DNA of 64,000 nucleotides from Branchinecta lynchi (lineage: Eukaryota > Arthropoda > Branchiopoda > Anostraca > Branchinectidae): contig JAKZAP010000022.1 of NCBI GenBank assembly GCA_023053575.1, positions 14,984,518 through 15,048,517 on the forward strand, read 5' to 3'. The translations under genes and the position numbers were made by a program. The notes beneath the pieces are model-generated. The model was not told where the DNA came from and did not search any database. It saw nothing but the letters and a program-made list of their open reading frames with translations. Of this stretch, positions 57,601-63,420 are shown in pieces (positions within the stretch are counted from its first letter, which is position 1; each line of letters opens with the position of its first letter).

Positions 57601-59818
57601 TTTTCGGCATCAAGCTTTATGTGGCCACAAACACAAATTCTCACCTCTGCTCAAGGCAAACTTCGAAAGTCGAGAGTCGAAAGTATGAGACGGAAAGCGA
57701 TAGCACCGAAGTTAGCACACAGACTGAACCGTGTTTGAATTAGCACCCGAAAGACGAGCAGTTGTGACGAATAATCTTGATGACTATCTCTCGTTGCGGA
57801 TTCAAAATCTCCGGCCTCTCCGGGTAGCTAGCGGAAGAAAGGCAGAAGTGGTGTCACAGCTGGTGCCAAAGATCGCGGTGATTGATTGACACAGGATTTG
57901 AGTCGTTAAGTTTGAGTTGTACGGACACGCTTACTCCTTCTTCCTGAGGATCACTGGCGTCTTAGGCCATATTCCTGTGCAGCGCTTCCAAGCGGACTAG
58001 TTTCTGTAAATCCCCCTAAACCTCACCATCAACACTTTTGTCAGACATAGTAAAATAGATCTACAGGTTATGGAGTAGAAAATCTGCAATCTGCGACCCA
58101 ACTAATGGGGGTTTTGCATATATCTCAATAGTAGAAAGGGAAAGTTACCCACTAACTTTGCGGATCTGACTTTTTACTATGTCTACACCATTGCTGATAA
58201 TGAGACAGTGGAGGATTAACAGAAACTAGTCCACTTGGAGCGCTGAACTGGAATGAGGCAAATTTCTCTGACGAAACCTTCGTCACGTCAATTTTATTTG
58301 CGCAATACCCGGCGAATATTCTCCGCCTTTAGCTTGGTGATTACATTATGCGGATTCGCTTCGACGATTTCGGTGTTAAATTCGCGCCGCGCCATTTTGA
58401 CTCCAATCGATACGCGGAAAAGATTCGCCTCATGTGCGAACTAAGCTGTATGTGCTCAAACAAAAATACAAAATCGCACCCTCACTCTCGGCAAACTTTC
58501 CGAAAGCTCGGACGAAAGTTGGCACAGACTGAATTGTGCTTAAATTAGCACGCGAAAGACAAGTAGTTATGACAAATTCTCGCCACATCACTAAACAACG
58601 TGATTTCTCTGATGAAACCTTCGTCATGCTAATTTTATTTGATCAACACCCGGCGAATAATTTCCGCATTTAGCTTGGTGCTTGCAGGACGCCGATTCGC
58701 ATTCGCGTTGGCGAAGTCGACGTCGCTAGCGGAAAAATTCTCGCCGCGCCATTTCAGCTCCGATTGCTCCGTGGAAAAGATTAGCGTTATGTGCAAACTA
58801 AGCTGAATGTGTTCAAATAAAAATACAAAATCGCACCCTCGCTCTAGGCAAGTTTACGAAAGCTCGCATAGTTGGTACAGACAATAAATTGCGGTTGTAT
58901 TAACACGCGAAAGACGAGTGGTCAAGACGAATTCTCACCATATCACGATAACGGCGTGTATCTTTGATGAAACCCACGCTGCCGACCTTCAACATACCCG
59001 GACGGTACTTAGGGTTCGATTTACATGACCGCAATAGTGGTCACAATTTGTAAATATGGTCGTCAGATTAGCATTGCTCATACAGGAAATGGTCTCATCA
59101 CCACACATGCGTAAAACCAAGATTGCAAAAACCTAAAGATGCTTTCCCACACAATCTGGCGCGGACATTAGTTGCGTTTTGATTCGAATTCTCCTTGCGA
59201 TTCTACTCGCAATTCTCCTATTTCGCGTTTTTGTTAGAATCGAGAATGGGAAAAGCCTCATGATTCTGCAGAATTGAAAGTTGCTCCGATGGTGAATTCT
59301 CGATTCTACTCTCTCCCTGATTGGTCAACAGAGTGCGGGTGTTCAATATGCATAAACACGTACACGGGGTTGCTGACGAGCTGCCAAATTAGTTTTTTGT
59401 CAAAATCCAGAGCAGCAGCAAAACTACACTGTAAAAAGTTTCTCCGAATAAGGATGCAGTATTTGCTACTGGGATTAGTCTTATCTCTATTGGGATAAAA
59501 TTAATCCGAATTAGGGTTAATTTTATCTCAATAAAGATAACTTTAATCCGAGTAGCAAATACTGCAAGATTTTTTTTTACAGTGTAAGCGTTATAGCATC
59601 CTACCGAAATTACGGTCGCGATCTCTTATCCACTCTCGTCAATGTGAAGAAAAAACAATTACCATTCCAAAGGTGTCAAACTTTTCGGGCATCATTGACA
59701 ATACGAAATCTAGAACAGCTCCGGCGGTGGCCGCCAGGGTACCAGGGTAGGCGAAGATGTCGTAATCAGAAGCATAGCCCGACTGCTTTGGCTTCAGCTT
59801 TAGGCTTTCAGTCAAACT
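36051..59818 (-). CDS. DBLOX: Dual-domain animal haem peroxidase gene (DBLOX-like), 13 exons seen, 5' end missing
   Basis: Seen: 13 exons on the minus strand (59818-59663, 56174-55864, 54256-53978, 52715-52549, 50920-50785, 50240-49918, 48722-48375, 47547-47341, 45911-45657, 43205-43036, 40618-40465, 38471-38210, 36567-36051) total 3285 coding bases (1094 residues plus stop). Every intron is GT-AG and all 12 junctions keep frame. The first four exons encode the back half of one peroxidase domain; the other nine encode a complete second domain and a Cys-rich tail. Known: animal haem peroxidases use H2O2 for oxidation or crosslinking, and insect DBLOX proteins carry two such domains. Domain 2 has the distal FGQFLDHDIT, GDARSSE, RFGHSL and LNIQRGRDHG motifs. 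Domain 1 lacks the His and Asn motifs, so it is probably not catalytic. The signal peptide and first half of domain 1 should lie right of 64000. The alternative, two adjacent genes, is disfavoured by the phase-perfect linker exons and the absence of a stop or new start between domains. Confidence 0.88.
36568..37633. other. Last peroxidase intron, right of final exon
   Basis: Nothing recognised apart from the splice acceptor at 36568-36570. Short frames at 37054-37278 and 37390-37599 lack motifs. Confidence 0.5.
37634..37921 (+). mobile_element. CCCGATGAAAA MITE, copy 1
   Basis: Ends CCCGATGAAAAGTTTGTAGC / TATATTTTCATCGGG; interior with repeated TAGTAGCATCC and TCTTGCTA strings. Confidence 0.82.
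38210..38471 (-). CDS. DBLOX: Peroxidase exon 12: domain 2
   Basis: 262 bases from TTCTTTCAG to TTCTG|GTGAGT. It encodes GRDHGLRPYNEYRAACNL, a segment with VDDIDLFTGGLSETPLQGG, and VGPTFACIIGNQFRTMRRC ending DRFW. The terminal Trp codon is split with the next exon, which supplies Tyr-Glu-Asn-Gly. Confidence 0.94.
38867..39302. mobile_element. CCCGATGAAAA MITEs, two adjacent copies (38867-39050 diverged and partial, 39051-39302 complete)
   Basis: The left copy starts CCCGACGAAAATTTTCGAG and is diverged; the right one is CCCGATGAAAAATTTGTAGC ... TTTGTCATCGGG. The two lie back to back. Confidence 0.75.
39893..40266 (+). mobile_element. GCAGATACC palindrome MITE, copy 2
   Basis: Ends AGTTGCGTTTTTGCAGATA / ATCTGCAAAACCGCAAC; same internal palindromes. 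In the peroxidase intron between exons 38471-38210 and 40618-40465. Confidence 0.85.
40465..40618 (-). CDS. DBLOX: Peroxidase exon 11: domain 2
   Basis: 154 bases from TTTGTAG to AGAG|GTAAGT. It encodes GNMLDDLVRGMFATPMENLD and then FVTNEITNHLFES and GLDLVSLNIQRG. The Asn of LNIQRG, which contacts the proximal His in family structures, is conserved. Confidence 0.93.
40940..41520 (+). repeat. Intron repeat, copy 1 (partner 53505-53965)
   Basis: TTTTGTGTCATTTAATTG, TTATGACGTTCAGAA, GACGCGGGAAATTTTAA and CTGAACAAAAAAAAA are shared with 53505-53965. A LINE 3' end (about 40995-41130, AAATAAAATAAATAAA tail) interrupts this copy only. A third partial copy covers 47050-47190. Confidence 0.8.
41521..43020. 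repeat. AT-rich intron with A-tailed retroposon
   Basis: A 48-base A run at 42636-42683 follows a sequence with GGTGGAGACGTAGCCACTTG and AGCTACGCGGGAAT, the form of a SINE or LINE 3' end. The rest is AT-rich with no motif. Confidence 0.5.
43036..43205 (-). CDS. DBLOX: Peroxidase exon 10: domain 2, proximal-histidine exon
   Basis: 170 bases from CTCTCAG to ATGGAT|GTAAGT. It encodes YDANCNGQVFNEFASAAYRF followed by GHSLVRPFFPRV. The His of FGHSL is the family's proximal haem ligand. It corresponds to the degenerate exon at 59663-59818 of domain 1. Confidence 0.94.
43379..43434 (+). other. tRNA-like sequence lacking an anticodon arm
   Basis: CCTCATGTAGCTCAGTGGTA (A box) is followed only 17 bases later by GGGTTCAAATCCAACTCGAG (B box), so the anticodon arm is missing. 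Probably a tRNA-derived SINE head or pseudogene. Confidence 0.5.
43511..43950 (+). mobile_element. piggyBac-like MITE, copy 2 (440 bp)
   Basis: Same family as 30711-31150: ends AGGACACCTGAA / TTCAGGTGTCCT, TTAA at 43507-43510 and 43951-43954, same internal sequence and same length. It lies in the intron between peroxidase exons 43205-43036 and 45911-45657. Confidence 0.87.
44539..44956 (+). mobile_element. GCAGATACC palindrome MITE, copy 3
   Basis: Ends TAGTTGCGTTTTCGCTGTTA / CAGCAAAAACGCAACTA. The interior shares GAAGTCATCCCAAAAGAAAA and GATGAAAGTGAGATGACTTT with the other copies. Confidence 0.88.
45350..45640 (-). mobile_element. CCCGATGAAAA MITE, 17 bp from a splice donor
   Basis: Ends CCCGATGAAAAATGTATCTC / CTACAAATTTTTCATCGGG. 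Opposite orientation to 37634-37921. The right end lies only 17 bases from the end of peroxidase exon 45911-45657, just inside the intron. Confidence 0.85.
45657..45911 (-). CDS. DBLOX: Peroxidase exon 9: domain 2, catalytic Arg/Glu exon
   Basis: 255 bases from CTCGTTAG to GAAG|GTACGT. It encodes GDARSSEQPGLTIFHTMFM, REHNRIAGQIQAMNP and VWQHIIFSEFVPRILG. In mammalian peroxidases the Arg and Glu of GDxRxxE are the catalytic Arg and the second haem-ester residue; both are present here. Confidence 0.94.
45952..46229 (+). mobile_element. MITE (278 bp), AGGGCGATTCTGGCG ends
   Basis: Ends AGGGCGATTCTGGCG / CGCCAGAATCGCCCT; flanking ACTAT / TATAG suggests an A/T-rich short target duplication. The interior has GATTCGCTTTCCGAAAAGCA and related self-complementary strings. 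Lies 41 bases upstream of exon 45911-45657 (in an intron). Confidence 0.82.
46780..46955 (+). mobile_element. LINE 3' end with (GTATCA)n tail
   Basis: 3' UTR-like GTACCTGACGAAAACGACAA ... TTTTACAATAAAGTATCAGT. The tail repeats are the mark of a truncated non-LTR insertion. Confidence 0.65.
47341..47547 (-). CDS. DBLOX: Peroxidase exon 8: domain 2
   Basis: 207 bases, acceptor ATTCTAG, donor GCAG|GTGAGC. It encodes ARDQVNQNTAFLDGSQIYG, a strongly conserved block (family form PREQINQLTSYLDASNVYG), then ends ANGLCFEA before the Gly shared with exon 9. Confidence 0.93.
47712..47868 (+). mobile_element. Mariner-like MITE CACTGTAAA, copy 1
   Basis: Ends CACTGTAAAAA / CTTTTTACATTG, flanked by TA on both sides; inner palindrome GCAGTATTTGCTACTGGGAT. 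No ORF. Confidence 0.88.
47935..48374. repeat. Intron with weak internal duplication next to exon 48722-48375
   Basis: CTGCTGCACxxACxTAGTC plus TGCTxTCC occurs at 48030 and at the splice donor (48366-48390), and CCGGGAAAACTTGTGACATG at 48310 resembles 48103-48125. Perhaps a duplicated exon edge. G run at 48091-48102. Confidence 0.4.
48375..48722 (-). CDS. DBLOX: Peroxidase exon 7: domain 2, distal-histidine exon
   Basis: 348 bases. Frame with exon 6 requires the acceptor TATTCCAG at 48723-48730 rather than the more pyrimidine-rich TTTCAG 16 bases upstream, which would put a stop in frame. The product runs YDDG-ISRPRWRSVTNRPLPSPRLV, then YTMILMQFGQFLDHDITMTP. In the family the Asp-His pair of FLDHD gives one haem ester bond (Asp) and the distal catalytic His. 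It ends with RSLAGQQRLG split by the next intron. Confidence 0.92.
48723..49917. other. Peroxidase intron, nothing firm
   Basis: Contains (AAT)n at about 49552-49570 and TA-rich sequence near the donor at 49860-49915. A frame at 49661-49846 has no recognised motif. Confidence 0.45.
49918..50240 (-). CDS. DBLOX: Peroxidase exon 6: start of domain 2
   Basis: 323 bases from TTTCTAG to GATGATG|GTAAGT. It begins PEFTRTRRQLFNNVAGFF and a Gln-rich stretch, then CRGNEDTLPCDHTTPFRTF and SGWCNNLANPSFGKQLTTF and ends RLLPAGYDDG. The CNNLxNPxxG and YDDG strings mark the start of an animal haem peroxidase domain. Confidence 0.93.
50440..50545 (+). mobile_element. LINE 3' end with (TTAC)n tail
   Basis: CCACTTTCCAAAATGGCGGG, TGAAAAATAAATTACTTACT: a truncated non-LTR 3' end. 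A G/C-run-bounded piece follows at 50570-50720 whose edges (CAGGCCCTTATCCAGGAATT / CCCTGGATACGGCCTTG) look like further terminal repeats. Confidence 0.6.
50785..50920 (-). CDS. DBLOX: Peroxidase exon 5: linker before domain 2
   Basis: 136 bases, acceptor TTTACCAG, donor ACAA|GTATGT. It encodes a segment with LGADPKSPVGTAFGFSRPS and then SLLLEYASLQFLQNLD. The frame used here is fixed by both splice phases; a longer overlapping open frame in the same exon is not used. The segment resembles propeptide or linker helices that precede peroxidase domains and has no recognised catalytic motif. Confidence 0.72.
51160..51297 (+). mobile_element. LINE 3' end with (ATCT)n tail, copy 1
   Basis: Nearly identical to 55683-55826: TTATGTAATAATTGTATATA, GCCATGTCGGCGCTAC, AATAAACATATCTATCTATC. 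Two recent insertions of one truncated family in neighbouring introns. Confidence 0.82.
51298..51450 (+). repeat. Repeat shared with 57800-57962
   Basis: AATCTCCGGGTAxCTxGCGG, GAGTCGTTGAGTTTGA and TTTACTCCTTCTTCCTGAGA occur in the same order in both. Confidence 0.75.
51451..52157. repeat. Intron stretch with AACTGACGTTTCT minisatellite
   Basis: 52046-52119 holds about five units of a 14-base repeat (CTAACTGACGTTTC). The rest of the stretch gave no firm call. Confidence 0.7.
52158..52321 (+). mobile_element. Mariner-like MITE CACTGTAAA, copy 2
   Basis: Ends CACTGTAAAAAG / TTTTTTTACAGTG with the same GCAAATACTGC inner arm; flanking TA not preserved. Confidence 0.85.
52549..52715 (-). CDS. DBLOX: Peroxidase exon 4: end of domain 1 and linker
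   Basis: 167 bases, acceptor TTTCTGCAG, donor AATA|GTAAGC. The first base completes Leu (TT|G) with exon 3; the product begins NSPVACNLMPDIELSLWES, the usual Cys...IPxIDLSxW end of a peroxidase domain. It continues into an acidic, probably helical linker (DDLLELSMVAALKKLEQRR) without a stop. The last base joins AT of the next exon. This exon is the key evidence that both domains belong to one polypeptide. Confidence 0.85.
53032..53245 (+). repeat. Dispersed repeat AATAGTAACTATTAGTTACT, copy 1
   Basis: Shares AACAATAGTAACTATTAGTT, TTACTATTTTC and ACGCTGACCGTTC with 55268-55480. Confidence 0.8.
53505..53965 (+). repeat. Intron repeat, copy 2
   Basis: Uninterrupted relative of 40940-41520. It ends just before the donor of exon 54256-53978, as the other copies lie near exons; it could be intragenic duplication or a dispersed element. 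Confidence 0.75.
53978..54256 (-). CDS. DBLOX: Peroxidase exon 3: domain 1, C-terminal part
   Basis: 279 bases between ATTATAG and TTTTT|GTAAGT. It encodes NVSDIDLFTAGLAEIPLRG, VVGPTFGCLLAHQF, RRSDRYWYEND and FTRLQLQEIRKLTLASLIC, the standard last segment of an animal peroxidase domain. It parallels exons 38471-38210 and 36567-36051 of domain 2, but here the two segments lie in one exon, so the two domains do not share intron positions at this point. Confidence 0.92.
54376..54679 (-). mobile_element. CCCGATGAAAA MITE, intron copy
   Basis: Highly similar to 45350-45640 (ACTTCAAGGCTACCGTGTTA, GATGCTACTATGGCAAGACA). Left end degraded (ACGTGATGAAAAATT). Confidence 0.85.
55268..55480 (+). repeat. 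Dispersed repeat AATAGTAACTATTAGTTACT, copy 2
   Basis: Partner of 53032-53245; contains GTGGTAACTACGACTCTACG. Both introns flank domain 1 exons. Confidence 0.8.
55683..55826 (+). mobile_element. LINE 3' end with (ATCT)n tail, copy 2
   Basis: Partner of 51160-51297, ending 38 bases before exon 56174-55864 on the intron side. Confidence 0.82.
55864..56174 (-). CDS. DBLOX: Peroxidase exon 2: domain 1, RGRD helix region
   Basis: 311 bases, starts in phase 0 (KGEKKQSMPVAEMPN) after TTTTATAG and ends CA|GTAAGT. It contains DIVADIITRGRDLGLPGF and then SWRKFCGLRVPSSFDDLGDI, a clear match to the animal peroxidase core. The usual reading is LNIQRGRDHGLPGY, so the conserved Asn is replaced (DIIT) and the His after RGRD is Leu. 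Splicing to the next exon restores Gln-Asn-Val-Ser-Asp-Ile-Asp. Confidence 0.88.
56215..56575 (-). mobile_element. LINE ORF2 C-terminal relic (Cys/His finger)
   Basis: The minus-strand frame has CLLCEKEEGNLDYFLPRCPK, a CxxC...HxxxC-like finger with Tyr in place of His, and downstream LSDLRKIYLEG, characteristic of the C-terminus of some non-LTR ORF2 proteins. 5'-truncated. Confidence 0.65.
56576..57515. other. Peroxidase intron, one minus-strand LINE tail
   Basis: CAATCAATCAATCAATTTAA at about 57222-57242 reads on the minus strand as a (TTGA)n-tailed LINE 3' end. Nothing else recognised. Confidence 0.45.
57060..58965 (+). repeat. Three diverged repeat units with CACCCGGCGAATAATTTCCG
   Basis: Units at about 57110-57770, 58255-58590 and 58597-58965 share GGCGAATAxTxTCCGC, AGCTTGGTGCTTxCA, CTCAAACAAAAATACAAAAT, GGCACAGACTGAA and CACGCGAAAGACGAGTxGT. 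Unit 1 is separated from unit 2 by the element 57971-58254 and a repeat shared with 51298. Confidence 0.78.
57971..58254. mobile_element. TIR element, ATTCCTGTGCAGCGCTTCC arms
   Basis: A left arm of about 37 bases (ATTCCTGTGCAGCGCTTCCA, GCGGACTAGTTTCTGT) is mirrored at the right end (ACAGAAACTAGTCCACTTGG, AGCGCTGAACTGGAAT). 284 bp, no ORF, not seen elsewhere in the window. Confidence 0.8.
59168..59410 (+). repeat. Dispersed repeat with GAATTCTCGATTCT motifs, copy 2
   Basis: Diverged copy of 20606-20990 (TTGCTCCGATGGTGAATTCT, GTGTTCAATATGCATA), interrupted at its right end by the CACTG MITE at 59427-59584. Confidence 0.75.
59427..59584 (-). mobile_element. Mariner-like MITE CACTGTAAA, copy 3
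   Basis: TA-flanked (59425-59426 and 59585-59586), ends CACTGTAAAAAG / TTTTTTACAGTG. Lies 78 bases downstream (3') of the donor of exon 59818-59663 on the minus strand. Confidence 0.88.
59663..59818 (-). CDS. DBLOX: Peroxidase exon 1 (first visible): domain 1, proximal-His region, degenerate
   Basis: 52 codons, phase 0 at both ends, acceptor TTTTTCAG and donor ATG|GTAATT. It encodes a stretch containing KQSGYASDYDIFAYP followed by AATAGAVLDFVLSMM. In active family members the second part reads like AAYRFGHSLV, with the proximal haem-ligand histidine; here that histidine is absent. It is followed in frame by exon 56174-55864. The preceding exon was not found before the right edge. Confidence 0.75.
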
Positions 59819-59999
59819 CTGAAAAACGAAAAAATAAGTAAGCTCTCAAGTTTGTTTGCGCTTAGTAAACTGAAATCCAATTATATTTTTTTTTCTTAAG
59901 TGATGATCGGCTAATGAATCGGCTAGCTATATTAAATAAATACAAAAAACTTTAGCTAACAATAACAAATATAGCAACAACAATATACCGGAAATTAAG

Positions 60000-60450
60000 C
60001 ACTAATCGGAGACCCAATCCGGGGAAAAATTACAAACAGTGCTAAAACCCGTTATAGTAGACCTATTTTGGCTAGACTTTACAATGCTTACACAATCCCC
60101 CACATTCTAGCCCTATCTCTTTTCTGGAAGTTATTTAGCACAACTGATTTAAGGACCATTCGTAAATTGTTTTATAAATATGCTAAGTACCTACTCGGCC
60201 TTCCCCCATGGGCTCGTAACCGCAAAGTTACGCAGCTTTACGGCGTTACTGATCCGTTTGTGGCTGTGGCCCAACGCCGTGCCGAGTTTGATTCTTCTCT
60301 AGACAGGTGCCATCCGTATTATAGTGCGTTTGTATAGTCATTTCGTTTAGTTTAGTCTCATCTTTTTCTTTCCTTTATTGTTTTTCAGATACTCAGTATC
60401 GGCATGTTCTGTGCCATTTTTATACGGGTTAATAAAATTATTGATTGATT
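60000..60450 (+). mobile_element. LINE ORF2 3' relic with (TTGA)n tail
   Basis: Frame 60068-60337 encodes LFYKYAKYLLGLPPWARNRK, similar to the end of the intact LINE ORF2 (CYYRYAKFLLFLPPWYKNRH), followed by a 3' UTR and ATTGATTGATTGA. A 5'-truncated related family. Confidence 0.82.
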
Positions 60451-60981
60451 GAAAGTCTATTCCACCGCGACGGGAGTGTCAATGTCATATGCTGCCCAGC
60501 AGGACATCCAGCAACGGGTTAGAAGACCCTAGAATGCACTTTTGCACAGAAAGGGCAGAAAAACTTGTATAACAACAATGAAACCTTCCTCGGTTACCAT
60601 ACGAACAGTAAGACATTTCTTCCACCCTTCATGCCAATCTCCCCCCCCCCCTTTTTCTAGCCAAAACCCCGAAAACCCCGATTCATGTTTTCTGCAGCCT
60701 CTCCACCCCTTATTATGACTCATCATAGATTCTCACGTCCAAAATCCGTACACTAGATTGTCCTCCCAACGCCCCCCCCCCCCAACCTTCACCAAAGACT
60801 TTCACTTCATGATTTCTATACCACCTCTCCGTTCACAGTGCAGGAGAAAAGACGGTTACTAACCATAAATCTCACTAGAAATACACACGCAACATTACGC
60901 TCAAAATATTTCGCAAAGTCGCTAAGCACATTCGCCCCCCCCCCCCCCCAGACCTTTACTTCACGCGTAACTCTTAATCTA

Positions 60982-61139
60982 CACTGTAAATAAAACCTCT
61001 GCTATCAGATAACTTAATATGCAGTATTTTGCATTCTAGTCCTCCATCGGATTTTAACTGTCAGAACTCTGAATAAAAATATCCGAATCCGGTGATTCTT
61101 AATTATTAAAGTCCGACATACGAGAGACTGTTTATAGTG
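60982..61139 (+). mobile_element. Mariner-like MITE CACTGTAAA, diverged copy 4
   Basis: TA-flanked (60980-60981, 61140-61141), ends CACTGTAAATAAA / TGTTTATAGTG, interior diverged from the other three but of the same length. Confidence 0.75.
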
Positions 61140-61279
61140 TAACCGGACTTAATTGCCTTTTCTATAAATCTCGACTTGGGTAGCTTCTAATCGTCACTAA
61201 GCAGGGGATTTTTGTCACGCAAATTTGTCGCTTCCTGCATGAATTCAACGGTACACAGTCGCCCCTCCAGTTACTCCAT

Positions 61280-62000
61280 CAGTGTTGTCAAGTGTGACAC
61301 CTTTGGTGCTTTTTGACACTTTCTTCCTCGGGTGACACCGTGAAACTTTTTATGTGAGACACCTTTTTTACGAAAGACACTTTTTAGGTCAGAAAAGCAC
61401 TTTTTCAATAAATTTAGTAAAGTGACGGATTACCGCCCCCAAATGTTGCCAAAATATGTACACGAAAACAGTCTGAAGCCTTAAATTAACAGTTAAGAAA
61501 TGTTTTGAAAAATGTTGTTACAAACTTAGTTATTACCAAGTATTCGCGTTTTGCGCGTTGTGCAGCGGAATGCACAACAAAAGTTCGAGGTGTCAAAAAG
61601 CGTGTGGTGTCAAGAATCATCACAGGTCAACCGTCCCTCATTGAGACAATACGAAGGCGTAGATGGAGTTACCTCGGACATGTGCTGCGCACGGACGATT
61701 CCAGAATCCCCAAGTCTACTTTTTTCGAAGGCACCCGCCGCAGAGGAAGACCCAAAAATACACTTCGTCGCACCTACAACAACAGCCTGCGGCAATTTCA
61801 TGCCTCATTACAGCAGGAGTGGGAAGACATCATCGCAGCCGCACCGCAAGTTTCAGAGACGACTGCAGACTCTTCTTGGACGGCCTGCGCGCCTCTGGAG
61901 GCGCAGGAGGATCTAAGTCTAAGGACTAAGGCTAAGGTCAAAAAGCGCACTTTTGTCAGCAATTGTGACACTTTTGTGAGCCGAGCTCTTGGCAACCCTG
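61280..62000 (+). mobile_element. hAT-like element enclosing a LINE 3' relic
   Basis: Ends CAGTGTTGTCAAG / CTTGGCAACCCTG with imperfect 8-bp flanks TACTCCAT and TACTAGAT (6 of 8). Inside, about 61560-61930 encodes RRRRWSYLGHVLRTDDSRIP and GRPKNTLRRTY, the C-terminal signature of RTE/endonuclease-reverse transcriptase LINEs, ending in a CTAAGG-type tail. Confidence 0.78.
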
Positions 62001-62344
62001 TACTAGATACCAAGTTGAAGTACACACTGCAAAATTTCAAGACTGTGCGAACTGGGTAGCTGCTTTAACAGTTACCACTATCAAAACACGACGGGTGTTG
62101 TGTCGGTTTCTATGTCAAGCGTCGAAGTATCTCTATGTACATAGCGAAGGAAAAATAATCCTTCAGTATTTCTAGTTTTTATTGGAAGAGACGTAAGTTA
62201 CAGGACGAATCATACCTTGATGTAAACCTTGATTCATGCTAACTTCAAGCGCTAAACTATGTTCCTAGCTTTTAATGGCACAAGTGATTGATCCAGAGCT
62301 AAATCCAAGAGACAGTATTATTTGAAAGTAAATAAAGTAAAGTA

Positions 62345-62725
62345 AATAAAGAAAGTATTTGGGAAGTGTTAGGGAGAAATCTGGTCCTTACTTTTGTCCA
62401 ATGTGCGGTGATGGAGATGAGGATCTAATTCATTTTATGTCTGGTTGTGATGAAATTGAGGATGTGAGGGAGGAAATTTTTAAGGGAGGGATTCATGGGA
62501 GGAAGCGGTTGTTAAATATTATGCGGAGTAGGGATTTTCTTAGTATAAGAAACCTGGCGAGGTTCCTCAGAGTGGCCAGTCTGCACAGGGAAAAGTGTTT
62601 GAGTGGGGTTTAGTGTAGTAGTGTGACCGTTTATTTTGTATTTACATGTTGTTATTTATGTGTGTTTGTTATGGCCTTTGGGCTTTGAAGACAAATAAAT
62701 ATCATATCATATCATCATATCATAA
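62345..62725 (+). mobile_element. LINE ORF2 C-terminal relic with (ATATC)n tail
   Basis: Frame 62359-62613 has CPMCGDGDEDLIHFMSGCDE, a CxxC...HxxxxC finger, and ends RVASLHREKCLSGV. It is followed by AATAAATATCATATCATATC. A distinct family from the other relics. Confidence 0.8.
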
Positions 62726-63005
62726 GTTACAACATGAGCACTAAATATAGCATGAATCACGCCTATATTTAAGCCTGGATATAGTCTACTGCCACCCGTA
62801 GTTACCCTACGCTCCATCTTTAGATACAACACAGGGGAAATCCCCCAAAATAATCTGATTGCCTAGTACCCTCAGAAGTTAAACTGATTTTAACTTGGGT
62901 GCGAGACTAGCTGGTACACGAAACTGGCACCAAGATCAATTTCAAACGGCAGAAACCCAGCTAATTCTCGGTCTCAGATCGATTTCCGGAACTGGCTGGT
63001 ACCTA
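62726..63005. other. Noncoding stretch, nothing recognised
   Basis: No exon of peroxidase domain 1 could be identified on either strand here. Confidence 0.4.
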
Positions 63006-63420
63006 AGGCGTATTCTCGCCGTTCCCCGAGGACTCCACTTGAGGATTCCCCGCGTTTTTGTTTGTCCCGGGGACTCACTCCCCGTATTCTCGCGAGTCCC
63101 CACGGACGGGGAATGCTCCGACTATCATCCCCATAATCAAAAAGGACTCCCTTTGAGATTCAGAGGGGAATAAATTTTTGCTTGTGTTAGTGCAATGTAA
63201 AATTACTTAAAAACAATCAGAATAAACAAAACCAAAAATAAAGTGGATCTAGACTAATTTCGTCAACCGCATATTTTTTTTTCGAACAACATCCATTTTG
63301 GAAGCATTCCCTGTGTTCTCGCTGTTTCTGTACGGGGAGTCCGCGTGGAGTGACTCCCTCTATTCTCACCGTTCCCTTCGATTCCCCGAGGAGTCCTCGG
63401 GGAACGACGAGAATACGCCT
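63006..63420 (+). mobile_element. TIR element AGGCGTATTCTCGCC, copy 2 (415 bp)
   Basis: Arms AGGCGTATTCTCGCCGTTCC / GGAACGACGAGAATACGCCT. The interior is collinear, in reverse, with 24414-24794 (GGACTCACTCCCCGTATTCT, AAGTGGATCTAG, TTTTGGAAGCATTCC). Confidence 0.87.

Noticed and set aside
61505..62059. 184-codon frame as a host gene
   Set aside because: Its middle is a LINE C-terminal signature (YLGHVLRTDD...GRPKNTLRR) and its ends are in hAT-like termini.
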